From positions 62,001-126,000 of the forward strand of contig NZ_CP060084.1 in the NCBI RefSeq assembly GCF_014211975.1: 64,000 bases of DNA. The letters are read 5' to 3'. Numbering within the stretch: the stretch's first letter is position 1; each line of letters starts with the position of its first letter. The DNA comes from Teredinibacter haidensis (lineage in GTDB: Bacteria > Pseudomonadota > Gammaproteobacteria > Pseudomonadales > Cellvibrionaceae). The notes below the pieces were generated by a model. It saw nothing but the letters and a program-made list of their open reading frames with translations, was not told where the DNA came from and made no database searches. This document shows, one piece after another, positions 1 to 8,931 of the stretch. The position numbers and the translations under genes were made by a program.

Positions 1-1647
1 GTGGTTTCCGGCAGCGAGCTGGAATATGGTCCAGTTCTGTTTGAGTACTATCAGCAAGACTATTTTAATGGCTTGGTTGAACATGGTTACGCTCAGGCGG
101 CAGAAAATAGAGTAGCCGTTGGGGCCGCATCACAATTGCTAGCGGGTAGCATGATGCTGCGCTACGGTATGCCCGATAATGCGATGAAAATTTTTCATGC
201 CTTGTTAGATGAAAACAGCAATACAGAAGTGCGTAATCGCGCTTGGTATCACTTGGCTCGTCTTTATTACAATAAATCGGATAAGCCCAGCGCGAATCGT
301 GCGTTGAATCGCATCGAGGGTGAGATCCCTCCGGCTTTGCATATTGAATATCATTACCTCGCTTCGCTGATTAAAAATGACGGTAATCATATACAGGCAG
401 CAAGTGAATCTATAGCGGGCCTATCAGACAGGCTACCGCAATACTCCTATTTGTTGTTTAACCTTGCCGTGACCCAGCTGCGTTTGGGTAATGTATTGGA
501 CGCAGTATTAAACCTAGAAGATATTGCCAGCTACAGCGGAGATAATCGAGAGCTACAGGCTTTGACTGATCGTGCCAAGCACGGCTTAGCTCAGATGGCT
601 ACGCAAGCCCAGGATCTACCGCGTGCGTGGGCTTACCTCACCGGAATTCGTACAACGGGTTTGTATTCCAACCGGGCATTGCTGAGCTATGCTTGGACGG
701 CAATTAATATGAAGTTATATAACGAAGCGATTCCTGCGTTGCAATTACTGGATCAGCGTTCAATTGCGATACCGGAAGTGCAGGAAGCCAAGGTTTTGCT
801 CGCCCACCTGTACGAACAGGACGGTTCCCCACGTAAAGCGCTTAAAAGTAATCTACTTGCCGAAAAGGCCTTTCAGCAGGGCTTGGCATCGCTAGATCGG
901 GCGCGGGAAATTATTGCGCGTCGCGATGTGCCGCGGGAGTTTATCGAAAACCTTGAAGCCATTATGGACGAAAGTGACTGGTATGCAGCTAATGCTAGCG
1001 TGGACTATAAAACCTTAACGCCCTTTCTAATCGATTTGATGGCGAGCCACCCTTTCAACGAAACCCTAAAAGACCTCGCTGCTCTCTATGCGCTGGAAGA
1101 TAACCTTATCTATTGGCTGACGCAAACAAGTGAACACAAATTGATATTGGGCAATGCCGTCGATAAAACTGTTCAGAGCGAATTGCAGGAATTGTTACAG
1201 AGAAGCGACGAAATTAACGAAAGGTTTCGCGATCAAAAAGCAGAGATTAAGCTCACTACCCTGACGCTTGAGCAAGAAGAAAAAGAACGCTTTGATGTAC
1301 TCATTGAGAGCGCCGAGCACGATTTAATGATACTTGACGATAAAATAAAGCAATTGAAAAAGGTCAGAAAGCCCTACGTACAACCGGCAGAATATGTACC
1401 CTTGGTCGATGAAAATCATAAGCGCATAGAAACAGAGCTGGCGAGAACACGACTTTTTATTCAGCAGCTGGAACCCGTTATGCGCAAGCTGGTGACGGCT
1501 GAATTAAAAACACATGAAGAGCGAATGCGCTACTATTGGGCGCAGTCGCGCCTGGCAAAAGCGAGGCTTTTCGATTCCACATTGTTAACTCTGGAAAAAG
1601 CGAAATCGCAATCGGATGCGGAATCATCTGAATCAGAGAAGAGGTAA
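1..1647 (+). CDS. TPR/coiled-coil protein, 5' end beyond window
   Basis: The frame is open from the first base, so the real start probably lies upstream and the 548 residues seen are a C-terminal part. The visible protein is helical with TPR-like repeats up to about residue 330, then a long charged coiled coil from about 390 to 470. No enzymatic motif was recognised. The stop is followed by an ATG two bases later, and an AG-rich ribosome site overlaps its last codons, so it heads or continues the operon that runs to 8480. TPR proteins beside ExbB/ExbD genes usually act as scaffolds of an envelope machine; that role is inferred here from context. Confidence 0.8.
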   Translation: MVSGSELEYGPVLFEYYQQDYFNGLVEHGYAQAAENRVAVGAASQLLAGSMMLRYGMPDNAMKIFHALLDENSNTEVRNRAWYHLARLYYNKSDKPSANRALNRIEGEIPPALHIEYHYLASLIKNDGNHIQAASESIAGLSDRLPQYSYLLFNLAVTQLRLGNVLDAVLNLEDIASYSGDNRELQALTDRAKHGLAQMATQAQDLPRAWAYLTGIRTTGLYSNRALLSYAWTAINMKLYNEAIPALQLLDQRSIAIPEVQEAKVLLAHLYEQDGSPRKALKSNLLAEKAFQQGLASLDRAREIIARRDVPREFIENLEAIMDESDWYAANASVDYKTLTPFLIDLMASHPFNETLKDLAALYALEDNLIYWLTQTSEHKLILGNAVDKTVQSELQELLQRSDEINERFRDQKAEIKLTTLTLEQEEKERFDVLIESAEHDLMILDDKIKQLKKVRKPYVQPAEYVPLVDENHKRIETELARTRLFIQQLEPVMRKLVTAELKTHEERMRYYWAQSRLAKARLFDSTLLTLEKAKSQSDAESSESEKR

Positions 1648-1649
1648 GA

Positions 1650-4502
1650 ATGGCTTATAACCGACCAATAATATTTTCGCTTTGTACCGCCGTAGTACTG
1701 CTCTCGGCCTGTAGTACTTCAAATAATCAGAAAACACTGGGCCAGCTGGAGTATAAGCCGGAAAGAGAAATGGAAGTTGCCGTGGAAACCATGAATCACG
1801 AACAGGTTCGTGAAGAGTATCGCGAATTACTCAATTTGTTTGAAGACAAACAGCTAAAAGAGCAAATTCAGAGGCGTATTGCCGATGTGTACATGATGGA
1901 AGGTGTACAGCAGCAAAATAGTGATCAAGGTCAGCCTAAGAGCTATTACGTAGAGGCTATTAAGTCGTACCGCGAAGTTCTGCAGAAATACCCTGACTCT
2001 CCCGATAACGCAGAGGTACTTTACCAGTTAGCTAAAGCTTATGACATGGAAGGTAATCAGAAAGATGCACTGGTTATGCTCGAGCAGTTAACTCGTCGTC
2101 ATCCGTACTATCAGAATATTGCTGAAGCGCATTTCCGAATGGCCGATATTTATTTTTCCCACCAACGCTACCGACCGGCCGAGAAGGCATATCAAGCGGT
2201 TGCCTTATCGGGCCAGGAAAAATTTGTCGTTAACGCCCACTATATGCTCGCTTGGTCTCATTACAAGCAATCCCAGTACCGCAAAAGTTTAAGCTCTTTC
2301 GCCGTTGTTCTAGATTACCTATTGGTTGAATCGTTGGATCCTCAACAGCTCAGCAAAGCGCATCAATCCATGCTTGGTGATACCCTTCATTCGGTTAGTC
2401 TCGCGGTAGACAAGCTAGGTGGCGCATCTTCCATAAAGACAGTAGACGTTCTGCTCGGAAAACCCTACTCATGGATGCTGTACGACGATCTTGGTGATTA
2501 TTATCTCGAAAAAGAGCTATACGAGGTTGCTGCTGAATCCTATCGTGAATTCGTTACTCTTTACCCTCAATCAGGAAAGGCGCCAGGGTTGCACAAAAAA
2601 CTGGTGGATACCTATGTACAGGGGGGCTTCCCGAGTCAGGCTCTAGCGGAAAAAGAAACCTATATCGCCGCCTACGGCATCCATTCGCAATACGCAGCTA
2701 ACATTAACGGTATTCGCGATGACATTAAACCGGTATTAAAAACCTACCTTGAAGAATTGGCTCAGCACAATCACGCGTCTGGTCAGGATTTACTGGCGAC
2801 TATTGATGACAAAAAGAAAAAACCGATTGAGGATAAAAAGCTTGCCAATATGCAGTCCAAGGCGGTGGTCTATTTAGATAAAGCTGCCGCTTTTTATCAA
2901 ACCTTTATCGATACGTTCCCGGGAGACGAGCGTGTAGATGAGATGCGCTTTATGAAGGCCGAAGTGCTGTTCGAAGCCATGCACTATGAACTCGCCATTG
3001 CTGATTACGAGAGGGTGGCCTATAGCCCGGTCGGCACCAGCGCAACCGAGCAGGCGCCGAATGCCGGCTATGCCGCCATTATTTGTTACGAAAAAGTGAT
3101 CGATTACAAACAGGAAGGTAACGACGAAGTTAAAAAATGGCAGGCACAGGCCGTTGAAAGTATGTTGCGCTTCTCGCAAACTTTCGATAGTGATGAGCGC
3201 TCACCCTCGGTGCTTACCAGTGCAGCCGAATATATGTTTAGCCTCGATCACTATCAACGCGCGGTGGATATTACTAACGCGTTAATTGCTAATAACGAAG
3301 GTTTGGATAAAGAGCTTAAAGAAACTGCCTACGGGATTATGGCCCACTCATTTTTTAAATTGGAGCGTTATACGGATGCAGAGAAGGCTTATCTTAGCCA
3401 GCGGAATTTGGTGGGTAAATCCTCTGATGAATACGGCGCAATAAGCGAGCGCTTGGCCAGCGCCGTATATAAGTACTCGGAGGGGTTGGCTGATTCCGGT
3501 GAAATGGCCCAGGCGGCTGACAATTTTCTACGTATTAAAGCATTGGCGCCAAATTCCAGTGTGCGTGCAACGGCGCAGTACGATGCGGTTGTTATGTTGC
3601 TGGGGCTGGAGGCGTGGTCACGTGCAATCCCAGAGCTGTTGGAGCTTAGAACGCTTTATCCCGAACACAAAATGGCTGTTGAGTATCCTCGTCAGTTGGC
3701 ATTTGCCTATGAAAAAAGTGAGCAGTGGTCATTCGCTGCTGAAGAATACCTAGCTTTAAGTAATAAAGACCCAGAAGATGAAATTAAGCGAGAAGCATTA
3801 TTTTTATCGGCAACAATGTATGAGAAAAACAAGAACCACACCACAGCAGTCGAGCTGTATAAACGATACGCTTATACCTATGAACAACCGTTTGATATTC
3901 GTATGGAAGCACGGTATCACCTAGCAACTAATTACGAAGCTCTTGGTGATACGAGTAAAAAATTATATTGGTTAAGACGAATTGTTGATGGAGACAAAAG
4001 TGGGGGCGATTTTCGTACGGAACGTAGTCGATGGTTGGGTGCCTGGGCTAATATGGAATACGGTAATTATTTTGCCTATGAATTCAAACAGGCTCGCTTG
4101 CGGTTACCGTTGATAAATAGTCTACCAAGAAAGAATGAAAAACTTCAAAGCGCGCTTCAGCGTTATCAGTCGGCAGCAGATTACGGTTTTCTGGAGTTTG
4201 TGACGGAGTCGAGCTTTAAAATAGGAAGTCTGTACCAAGTATTTGCAAAAGAGTTACGAGATTCACCTGTTCCATCTGGAATGTCCGGAGGCGATCAGCA
4301 AACTTATCGTGAAATTATTGAGGAACAGGCGCAGCCTTTTGAATTGTTGGCAACGGAAGTTCACACGGCAAATATTAGCCGAGCCTGGAATGGTGAATTT
4401 AATTCATGGATTGAAAAAAGTTTTAGTGAAATGCGGGTGCTGAGCCCTGAACGATTTAACAAAGACGAGCAGATTGTGAGTTATGGCGATGAAATACGTT
4501 AA
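1650..4502 (+). CDS. Large TPR lipoprotein (950 aa)
   Basis: The N-terminus is a lipoprotein signal peptide with an LLSAC lipobox near residue 21, so the protein should be anchored in a membrane facing the periplasm. The rest is a long array of TPR-type helical pairs, with recurrent patterns such as LYQLAKAYDMEG and HFRMADIYFSHQRY near 125-175 and more toward the C-terminus. No catalytic motif is visible. It starts two bases after the preceding gene and overlaps the next by 20 bp, which implies translational coupling. Known families with this architecture are scaffolds for protein complexes; a role with the ExbB/ExbD channel of the same operon is an inference. Confidence 0.85.
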   Translation: MAYNRPIIFSLCTAVVLLSACSTSNNQKTLGQLEYKPEREMEVAVETMNHEQVREEYRELLNLFEDKQLKEQIQRRIADVYMMEGVQQQNSDQGQPKSYYVEAIKSYREVLQKYPDSPDNAEVLYQLAKAYDMEGNQKDALVMLEQLTRRHPYYQNIAEAHFRMADIYFSHQRYRPAEKAYQAVALSGQEKFVVNAHYMLAWSHYKQSQYRKSLSSFAVVLDYLLVESLDPQQLSKAHQSMLGDTLHSVSLAVDKLGGASSIKTVDVLLGKPYSWMLYDDLGDYYLEKELYEVAAESYREFVTLYPQSGKAPGLHKKLVDTYVQGGFPSQALAEKETYIAAYGIHSQYAANINGIRDDIKPVLKTYLEELAQHNHASGQDLLATIDDKKKKPIEDKKLANMQSKAVVYLDKAAAFYQTFIDTFPGDERVDEMRFMKAEVLFEAMHYELAIADYERVAYSPVGTSATEQAPNAGYAAIICYEKVIDYKQEGNDEVKKWQAQAVESMLRFSQTFDSDERSPSVLTSAAEYMFSLDHYQRAVDITNALIANNEGLDKELKETAYGIMAHSFFKLERYTDAEKAYLSQRNLVGKSSDEYGAISERLASAVYKYSEGLADSGEMAQAADNFLRIKALAPNSSVRATAQYDAVVMLLGLEAWSRAIPELLELRTLYPEHKMAVEYPRQLAFAYEKSEQWSFAAEEYLALSNKDPEDEIKREALFLSATMYEKNKNHTTAVELYKRYAYTYEQPFDIRMEARYHLATNYEALGDTSKKLYWLRRIVDGDKSGGDFRTERSRWLGAWANMEYGNYFAYEFKQARLRLPLINSLPRKNEKLQSALQRYQSAADYGFLEFVTESSFKIGSLYQVFAKELRDSPVPSGMSGGDQQTYREIIEEQAQPFELLATEVHTANISRAWNGEFNSWIEKSFSEMRVLSPERFNKDEQIVSYGDEIR

Positions 4503-5259
4503 CAGCAGCGTACAAAAAGCAGTCACTTTGTTGGCTGTAGCTATGCTCATGCTTGGCTGTGGAACATCCAGCCGGGTAAAAGATGGCACGCTTGCAGGAG
4601 TTGCGCCTAAGCTTGTGCCTACCGAGGTTTACCTTCCCATTGATCAGTTCGATAAAGAAGGCGTAAAGCTTCCTTATGAAGTGAGTATAAACCCTTATGC
4701 GGAACAATCCGGCCGCATTAAAAAGGAATCGGTTACTCGTTATATTGAAGCTCGAAGGGCCTACAAGTCTAAAGAGTACGCGGTTGCAGCAGAAAAACTG
4801 CATGCGTTGACAAGGGAAGACGAAAAACTCTCCGGCCCCTGGGTCATGCTCGGTGATATTGCTACGAAACAGGGTGAGAAGGATGATGCTACTGAGCTCT
4901 ATCAGAAAGCTATTGAGGTCAATGCACAAAACATCAATGCTTATATTCGGTTGGCAAAAGTTTTACGAATACAAGGGCAGTTTATTCAAGCGCAAAACCT
5001 CTACGCGGAAGCGCTTGCCCTTTGGCCAGATTTTCCCGAGGCGCATTTAAACTTGGCTATTTTGTACGATATCTATATGAATATGCCGAAAGCCGCGCAA
5101 CAGCATATGGAAACTTACCAGTTTTTAACAGGTAATAAAGACGAGCAGGTTGCGACTTGGTTAGTAGACCTTCGGTCGCGAACAGGGCTTGAATACAGTA
5201 TTCGAGCGGGGCAGCTTATTACCATGCCGGCCTTATCCATTGCCGGAGATGTGAAATGA
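4483..5259 (+). CDS. TPR lipoprotein (258 aa)
   Basis: A signal peptide ends in a lipobox LMLGC near residue 26, predicting a lipid-anchored periplasmic protein. Residues about 90-220 form three or four TPR repeats with typical spacing, for example WVMLGDIATKQGEKDDATELY and AHLNLAILYDIYMNMPKAA. The start overlaps the end of the upstream gene; ATG at 4489 in the same frame is an alternative start. The stop overlaps the ATG of the next gene in an ATGA arrangement, so these genes are almost certainly co-translated. Function is probably assembly or scaffolding in the same envelope complex. Confidence 0.85.
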   Translation: MAMKYVNSSVQKAVTLLAVAMLMLGCGTSSRVKDGTLAGVAPKLVPTEVYLPIDQFDKEGVKLPYEVSINPYAEQSGRIKKESVTRYIEARRAYKSKEYAVAAEKLHALTREDEKLSGPWVMLGDIATKQGEKDDATELYQKAIEVNAQNINAYIRLAKVLRIQGQFIQAQNLYAEALALWPDFPEAHLNLAILYDIYMNMPKAAQQHMETYQFLTGNKDEQVATWLVDLRSRTGLEYSIRAGQLITMPALSIAGDVK

Positions 5260-5576
5260 TGCGATTGATTCTAGCCGCCGTGTTGTTGATGATAAGCACA
5301 CTTTCTTATGCTGAAAAGGCCGAGAAGAAAAAATCAGTTTCGGAAGATGAAGCTAACGCTTACTACAAATTGGAATCGACGTTCGTTGGTGACAAGGAAC
5401 AGCCAGCCGTCAGTTATTTTATCCCCTGGAAGGGTACCTCCACTCCCGACAAATTGCAGTGGGATCTGGATGTAAAGTACGACCAGACCCTAGAAATAAT
5501 AGATCGCGATATCGTTGTTCGATCTATGAATATTTATGACGAAATGCAGCTGGAATCCGCCGGAACCAGTGAGTAA
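5256..5576 (+). CDS. Small secreted protein of the ExbBD operon (106 aa)
   Basis: A classical signal peptide with likely cleavage after LSYA precedes a lysine-rich stretch and an acidic, mostly soluble domain of about 80 residues. I do not recognise a family. The start codon overlaps the preceding stop (ATGA) and the channel gene follows 24 bp later. The protein is therefore most likely a periplasmic accessory of the machine, but nothing in the sequence itself shows a function. Confidence 0.75.
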   Translation: MMRLILAAVLLMISTLSYAEKAEKKKSVSEDEANAYYKLESTFVGDKEQPAVSYFIPWKGTSTPDKLQWDLDVKYDQTLEIIDRDIVVRSMNIYDEMQLESAGTSE

Positions 5577-5600
5577 CCAAGGCAAGAAAGAGAAAACGTT

Positions 5601-6434
5601 ATGACAGATGTATATAGTATTATCGTTAAATTTTTTCAGGATGGCGGCTTCTTCCTTATTCCGATTGGCATCGTGTTTTTTATCGGGCTGGCAATAGCCG
5701 TCGAACGCTGGATTTTTCTGGGTTGGGAAAAATCGCGTAACAGGAAAGCCTTTTCTGATTTCCTTCCATTGCTGCGTTCAACCGAAATGGACAAGATGCA
5801 TATGTACACCCGCGAGAATCAAGCGCCGGTGGTACGCATTATCGGTTGCGGGCTAGATATGATGAAAGTCTCGCGTAACCGTGCAGATGTTGAGAACGCC
5901 ATGAACGAAGGAATGCTAGAAGCAATGCCTCGCCTTGAACAGCGTACCGGGTATCTCTCTGTATTGGCAAACGTTGCAACCTTGCTTGGTTTGCTTGGGA
6001 CGATTATTGGTTTGATCGGCGCGTTTACCGCCGTTGCCAATGCTGATCCGGCAGAGAAGTCTACGCTATTGTCTCTATCCATTTCTGTCGCCATGAATAC
6101 CACGGCTTTTGGTTTGATCGCCGCCATTCCTTTACTGGTGTTAAATGCGATTTTGCAAAACAAAACCAAGTCTATCGTTACCAGTGTTGAAATGTCTGCG
6201 GTTAAGTTTCTAAACATTATGACGCTGCATCGTTTTATCGAGGCCAGCTTGCCAAGGCAGCCGGAAGTCACTGCGCCATCACCCTTCGCGACTACACCCT
6301 CTGCGCCGGTAGCGGCGACAGTACAGCAGAGCACGGTGGTAGCACCGGTTGATGCGGTTCAGCCGCAGGTGGAAACTCCGCAAAATGGAAGTGCGGGTGG
6401 TTCCCTTGATAATGGCAACTACGTGCCGGCATAA
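5601..6434 (+). CDS. MotA/TolQ/ExbB-family proton channel protein
   Basis: The protein has the ExbB/TolQ layout: an N-terminal transmembrane helix at about 17-40, a cytoplasmic loop, and two C-terminal helices at about 118-145 and 160-183 around the family signature LGLLGTIIGLIGAF. Members of this family form proton channels with ExbD/TolR partners and drive work across the envelope. A Pro/Ala/Thr-rich tail of about 55 residues after the last helix is unusual for the family and could be a docking tail. Two ExbD-like genes follow at once, so the channel is expected to be assembled from these three products. Confidence 0.93.
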   Translation: MTDVYSIIVKFFQDGGFFLIPIGIVFFIGLAIAVERWIFLGWEKSRNRKAFSDFLPLLRSTEMDKMHMYTRENQAPVVRIIGCGLDMMKVSRNRADVENAMNEGMLEAMPRLEQRTGYLSVLANVATLLGLLGTIIGLIGAFTAVANADPAEKSTLLSLSISVAMNTTAFGLIAAIPLLVLNAILQNKTKSIVTSVEMSAVKFLNIMTLHRFIEASLPRQPEVTAPSPFATTPSAPVAATVQQSTVVAPVDAVQPQVETPQNGSAGGSLDNGNYVPA

Positions 6435-6445
6435 GTTGAGCGGTT

Positions 6446-6961
6446 ATGAATTTCAATAAGTTTTCTTACAAAGGGACCGACGACGAAGAGCTGGACGTAA
6501 CGTCCTTCATGAATCTTATGATCGTTCTTGTTCCCGTTCTTTTATTGAGCATGACCTTTACTCAGGTCACCGTATTGGACGTAAAACTGCCTGATTTAAC
6601 AGGTGGCATATACAACAGTGACGACTCTCAATCACAGCTTGAAGTGTTGGTGGATGAAAGTGGTTTTAAGATTATCTATCCCACCGATGTTGTAATTCAG
6701 GAGATTCCGTTGCGAACGGAAATATTGGCATCTGGAGAAGAGGTCGAGGTGTTGGACTACCGAACCCTGTCCAGTGTATTGCAAGGGGTTAAGCAGCAAT
6801 TGCCGGAAAAACGCGATGCCGTGGTAACCGCAGATGCGGGTGTAAATTATCAGAGCCTGATTTCAACTATGCAGACGGTCAAGTCTTATCAAACCGTTGT
6901 GGCTGCAAATTTGGTCGATGTAGAACTATTTCCCGAAATTTCGCTGGGTGATGAGAGTTAA
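6446..6961 (+). CDS. ExbD/TolR-family protein (first copy)
   Basis: The 171-residue protein has a short cytoplasmic N-terminus, a D-x-T-S-F-M-N-L motif leading into one transmembrane helix at about 24-42, and a periplasmic domain ending in the ExbD/TolR fold. The conserved aspartate just before the helix region, used for proton coupling in the family, is present in LDVTSFMN. It is followed after 3 bp by a second, clearly different ExbD-like gene, so the channel may be hetero-oligomeric. Confidence 0.9.
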   Translation: MNFNKFSYKGTDDEELDVTSFMNLMIVLVPVLLLSMTFTQVTVLDVKLPDLTGGIYNSDDSQSQLEVLVDESGFKIIYPTDVVIQEIPLRTEILASGEEVEVLDYRTLSSVLQGVKQQLPEKRDAVVTADAGVNYQSLISTMQTVKSYQTVVAANLVDVELFPEISLGDES

Positions 6962-6964
6962 AAG

Positions 6965-7510
6965 ATGATTGGTAATACCGTTTTTTATCAGCGAGAAAAC
7001 AAAGCGCCTTCGGCAAAGCTGAGTCTCGTTGCCTTAATGGATATTTTTACAATTCTGGTGTTCTTTTTGTTGTTGAACTCCGGAGACAGTAACAATATTG
7101 AACATGCCAAATTTGTAAAATTGCCCGATTCCAGCGCTGGAAAAGCACCACACGCCGATTTGATGGTTATGGTAGGCGAAGACGCCCTGTATGTTAACGA
7201 AGAGGAAATTGCTAGAGTTGAGCCTATTCTGGCGTCCCCAGACGATTTGATAGCGCCTCTGCAGGAATTTCTAACTGCGCATAAAGAGAAAATGGGTGAG
7301 CTTAGTGGTTACGAAAAAGAAAACGGTTTATCACTTACCATTATGGGGCATCGCGATGTTCCCTATACCTTGGTACGTAGCGTTATGTCGACTTGCAGCG
7401 AGCAGGGTTTTCGCAATATTTCGCTTGCTGTAAACCGCATCGCAGCAGATGTCCAAATTGGGGCGCCCGCACCGATATCCGATTTGGTTACTGCCGGAGT
7501 GGGAGGTTAA
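6965..7510 (+). CDS. ExbD/TolR-family protein (second copy)
   Basis: A second ExbD-like protein of 181 residues. LSLVALMDIFTILVFFLLLNS at about 20-40 is the single transmembrane helix with the functional aspartate (ALMD). The periplasmic part contains the DVPYTLVRSVMSTCSEQGFRNISLAV segment typical of the C-terminal ExbD domain. It is more divergent from the preceding copy than a recent duplication would give, so the two probably have separate positions in the complex. The gene ends 4 bp before the TonB-like gene. Confidence 0.9.
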   Translation: MIGNTVFYQRENKAPSAKLSLVALMDIFTILVFFLLLNSGDSNNIEHAKFVKLPDSSAGKAPHADLMVMVGEDALYVNEEEIARVEPILASPDDLIAPLQEFLTAHKEKMGELSGYEKENGLSLTIMGHRDVPYTLVRSVMSTCSEQGFRNISLAVNRIAADVQIGAPAPISDLVTAGVGG

Positions 7511-7514
7511 GAGT

Positions 7515-8480
7515 ATGCAAGCTGCAGTTCAGCCACTGGCTTTAGAATTACAACTTCCCTGGGCGCTTGACGAAAGACAAGAGAAAAAATTTGAGCGAAT
7601 TCTAAAACGTTTTCTAATCCCGATACTGTTGTTTATGCTGGTAATTCCGTGGTTGCCAGTATTTGAATTGAGCTACGAAGAAATAGAAAGCGATGAAGTG
7701 GTTACAACAGTGATGTTAAAGCCACTGGAAATCCTTCCTCCACCGCCAGTTCCCGAAAAGAAAGTAGTGGCTGCTAAATCAAGGCCCGTTGCTTCCGAGC
7801 AGGCAGAGCAACCCAAACCAAGTCCAAAAATGGCTCATATGAAAGAGCAAAAAATTGTTCCCAAGCAAGATAGCAAGAATGCACTAAAGCAATCGCAGGG
7901 TTTAAATGAACTCTCTAATCAGCTGACGGCTCTGCGTGGAACGCTGGACCTCGCGCGATTGCAAACCCGCAATGTTACAACTAGCTCTCAGGGGGAGTTT
8001 AAGCGCAATTCCCATGAGTTTTTGGGTAAAGATGGAGCAGTAAAGCGCAGCGATGGAATAGAGATTGATGAAACACTGGTGGTTAGCAACGGTTCAGGCC
8101 TTGCGGCTTATCAATCTACCTCTGTTGATGGGCTTGGCTTGGGGGATTCGCCGGTGAGTACACTGGCAAGCCACAGCTCGTTTAAGACAGGCCAGCGCGA
8201 TATGGAGAGCATTCGCCGCACACTGGAAAGAACCAAGAGCAGCGTTCATTCGTTGTACCAGTTAGCGCTGTTGGACAATCCCGATCTTGCCGGGAAGTTC
8301 ACCTTTAAACTTGTGATCGAGCCGGATGGCACCATTTCGAACTTGTCTTTACTCGCCAGTGAACTGGGGATTTCCAACCTCGAATCGAATATTCTCGAAC
8401 GCATTCGCTCGGTAAATTTTGGAGCGAAAGAGGTATCACCAACCGTTGTCGAATACAAATTTGTATTTCTACCGAGTTAA
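7515..8480 (+). CDS. TonB/AgmX-like energy-transducer protein
   Basis: I place the start at ATG 7515, which has a GGGAGG site just upstream; a longer in-frame start at 7449 would lie inside the previous gene. The 321-residue product has one transmembrane helix near residues 34-54, then a proline-rich stretch (LPPPPVPEKK) and a long low-complexity periplasmic linker. A C-terminal domain of about 75 residues (FTFKLVIEPDGTISNL onward) resembles the AgmX/PglI-type C-terminus. Together with the channel genes this suggests a TonB-like rod that carries energy across the periplasm. It is the last gene before the terminator at 8552. Confidence 0.85.
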   Translation: MQAAVQPLALELQLPWALDERQEKKFERILKRFLIPILLFMLVIPWLPVFELSYEEIESDEVVTTVMLKPLEILPPPPVPEKKVVAAKSRPVASEQAEQPKPSPKMAHMKEQKIVPKQDSKNALKQSQGLNELSNQLTALRGTLDLARLQTRNVTTSSQGEFKRNSHEFLGKDGAVKRSDGIEIDETLVVSNGSGLAAYQSTSVDGLGLGDSPVSTLASHSSFKTGQRDMESIRRTLERTKSSVHSLYQLALLDNPDLAGKFTFKLVIEPDGTISNLSLLASELGISNLESNILERIRSVNFGAKEVSPTVVEYKFVFLPS

Positions 8481-8551
8481 TTTTTTGTAGCTAGAATAAC
8501 TTATTTACAACTGTAGCCCCTCGTTTTGGGAAAGTTAGCGTCGGCGAATCA

Positions 8552-8582
8552 CCTCGGGACTTGCGTCTCGAGGTTTTGTTGT
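8552..8582 (+). terminator. Rho-independent terminator of the ExbBD operon
   Basis: A 9-bp stem (CCTCGGGAC pairing with GTCTCGAGG, one G-T pair) with a TTGC loop is followed by TTTTGTT. It lies 72 bp after the last gene of the operon. Confidence 0.75.
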
Positions 8583-8931
8583 CCTTGATATTTGAAGCCG
8601 CAACTTTTTTGTCGCTCGTACGTATGTGAACACAAACAACAAGATTCAGCACTAAGTATTAAAGAATTAGATCAAAGTAAGTCACGATACAAACCTACAT
8701 TAGCCCACAGTTTACGTAAAAAAACGCTACTGGCGTAAGAAAAATTATTTGTTTGCGAGGCTGTACCAGCGGGTTAGGCGTTACGGTGCCATTCTAGTAT
8801 GGCCGCTACACCTTTTAAGTCAGTTGAATATCTTCATATTACGCATTTGATCAATTATTCAGCGTTGGCTTATCCGAGTGCTCTGTGGGGTTCCTAGGGT
8901 TGTAAAAAAGATACTGTTTGGAGTAAGCATT
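8583..8931. other. Non-coding region upstream of the surface lipoprotein
   Basis: About 350 bp between the terminator and the next start. I see no open frame with a ribosome site. It presumably contains the promoter of the gene starting at 8932, because the upstream operon ends at a terminator, but I could not identify -35/-10 boxes with confidence. Confidence 0.5.

Noticed and set aside
8770..8785. Integron attC-like GTTAGGC words here, at about 30886 and 50354
   Set aside because: No paired inverse core, no imperfect-stem structure and no integrase; the word is short enough to occur by chance.
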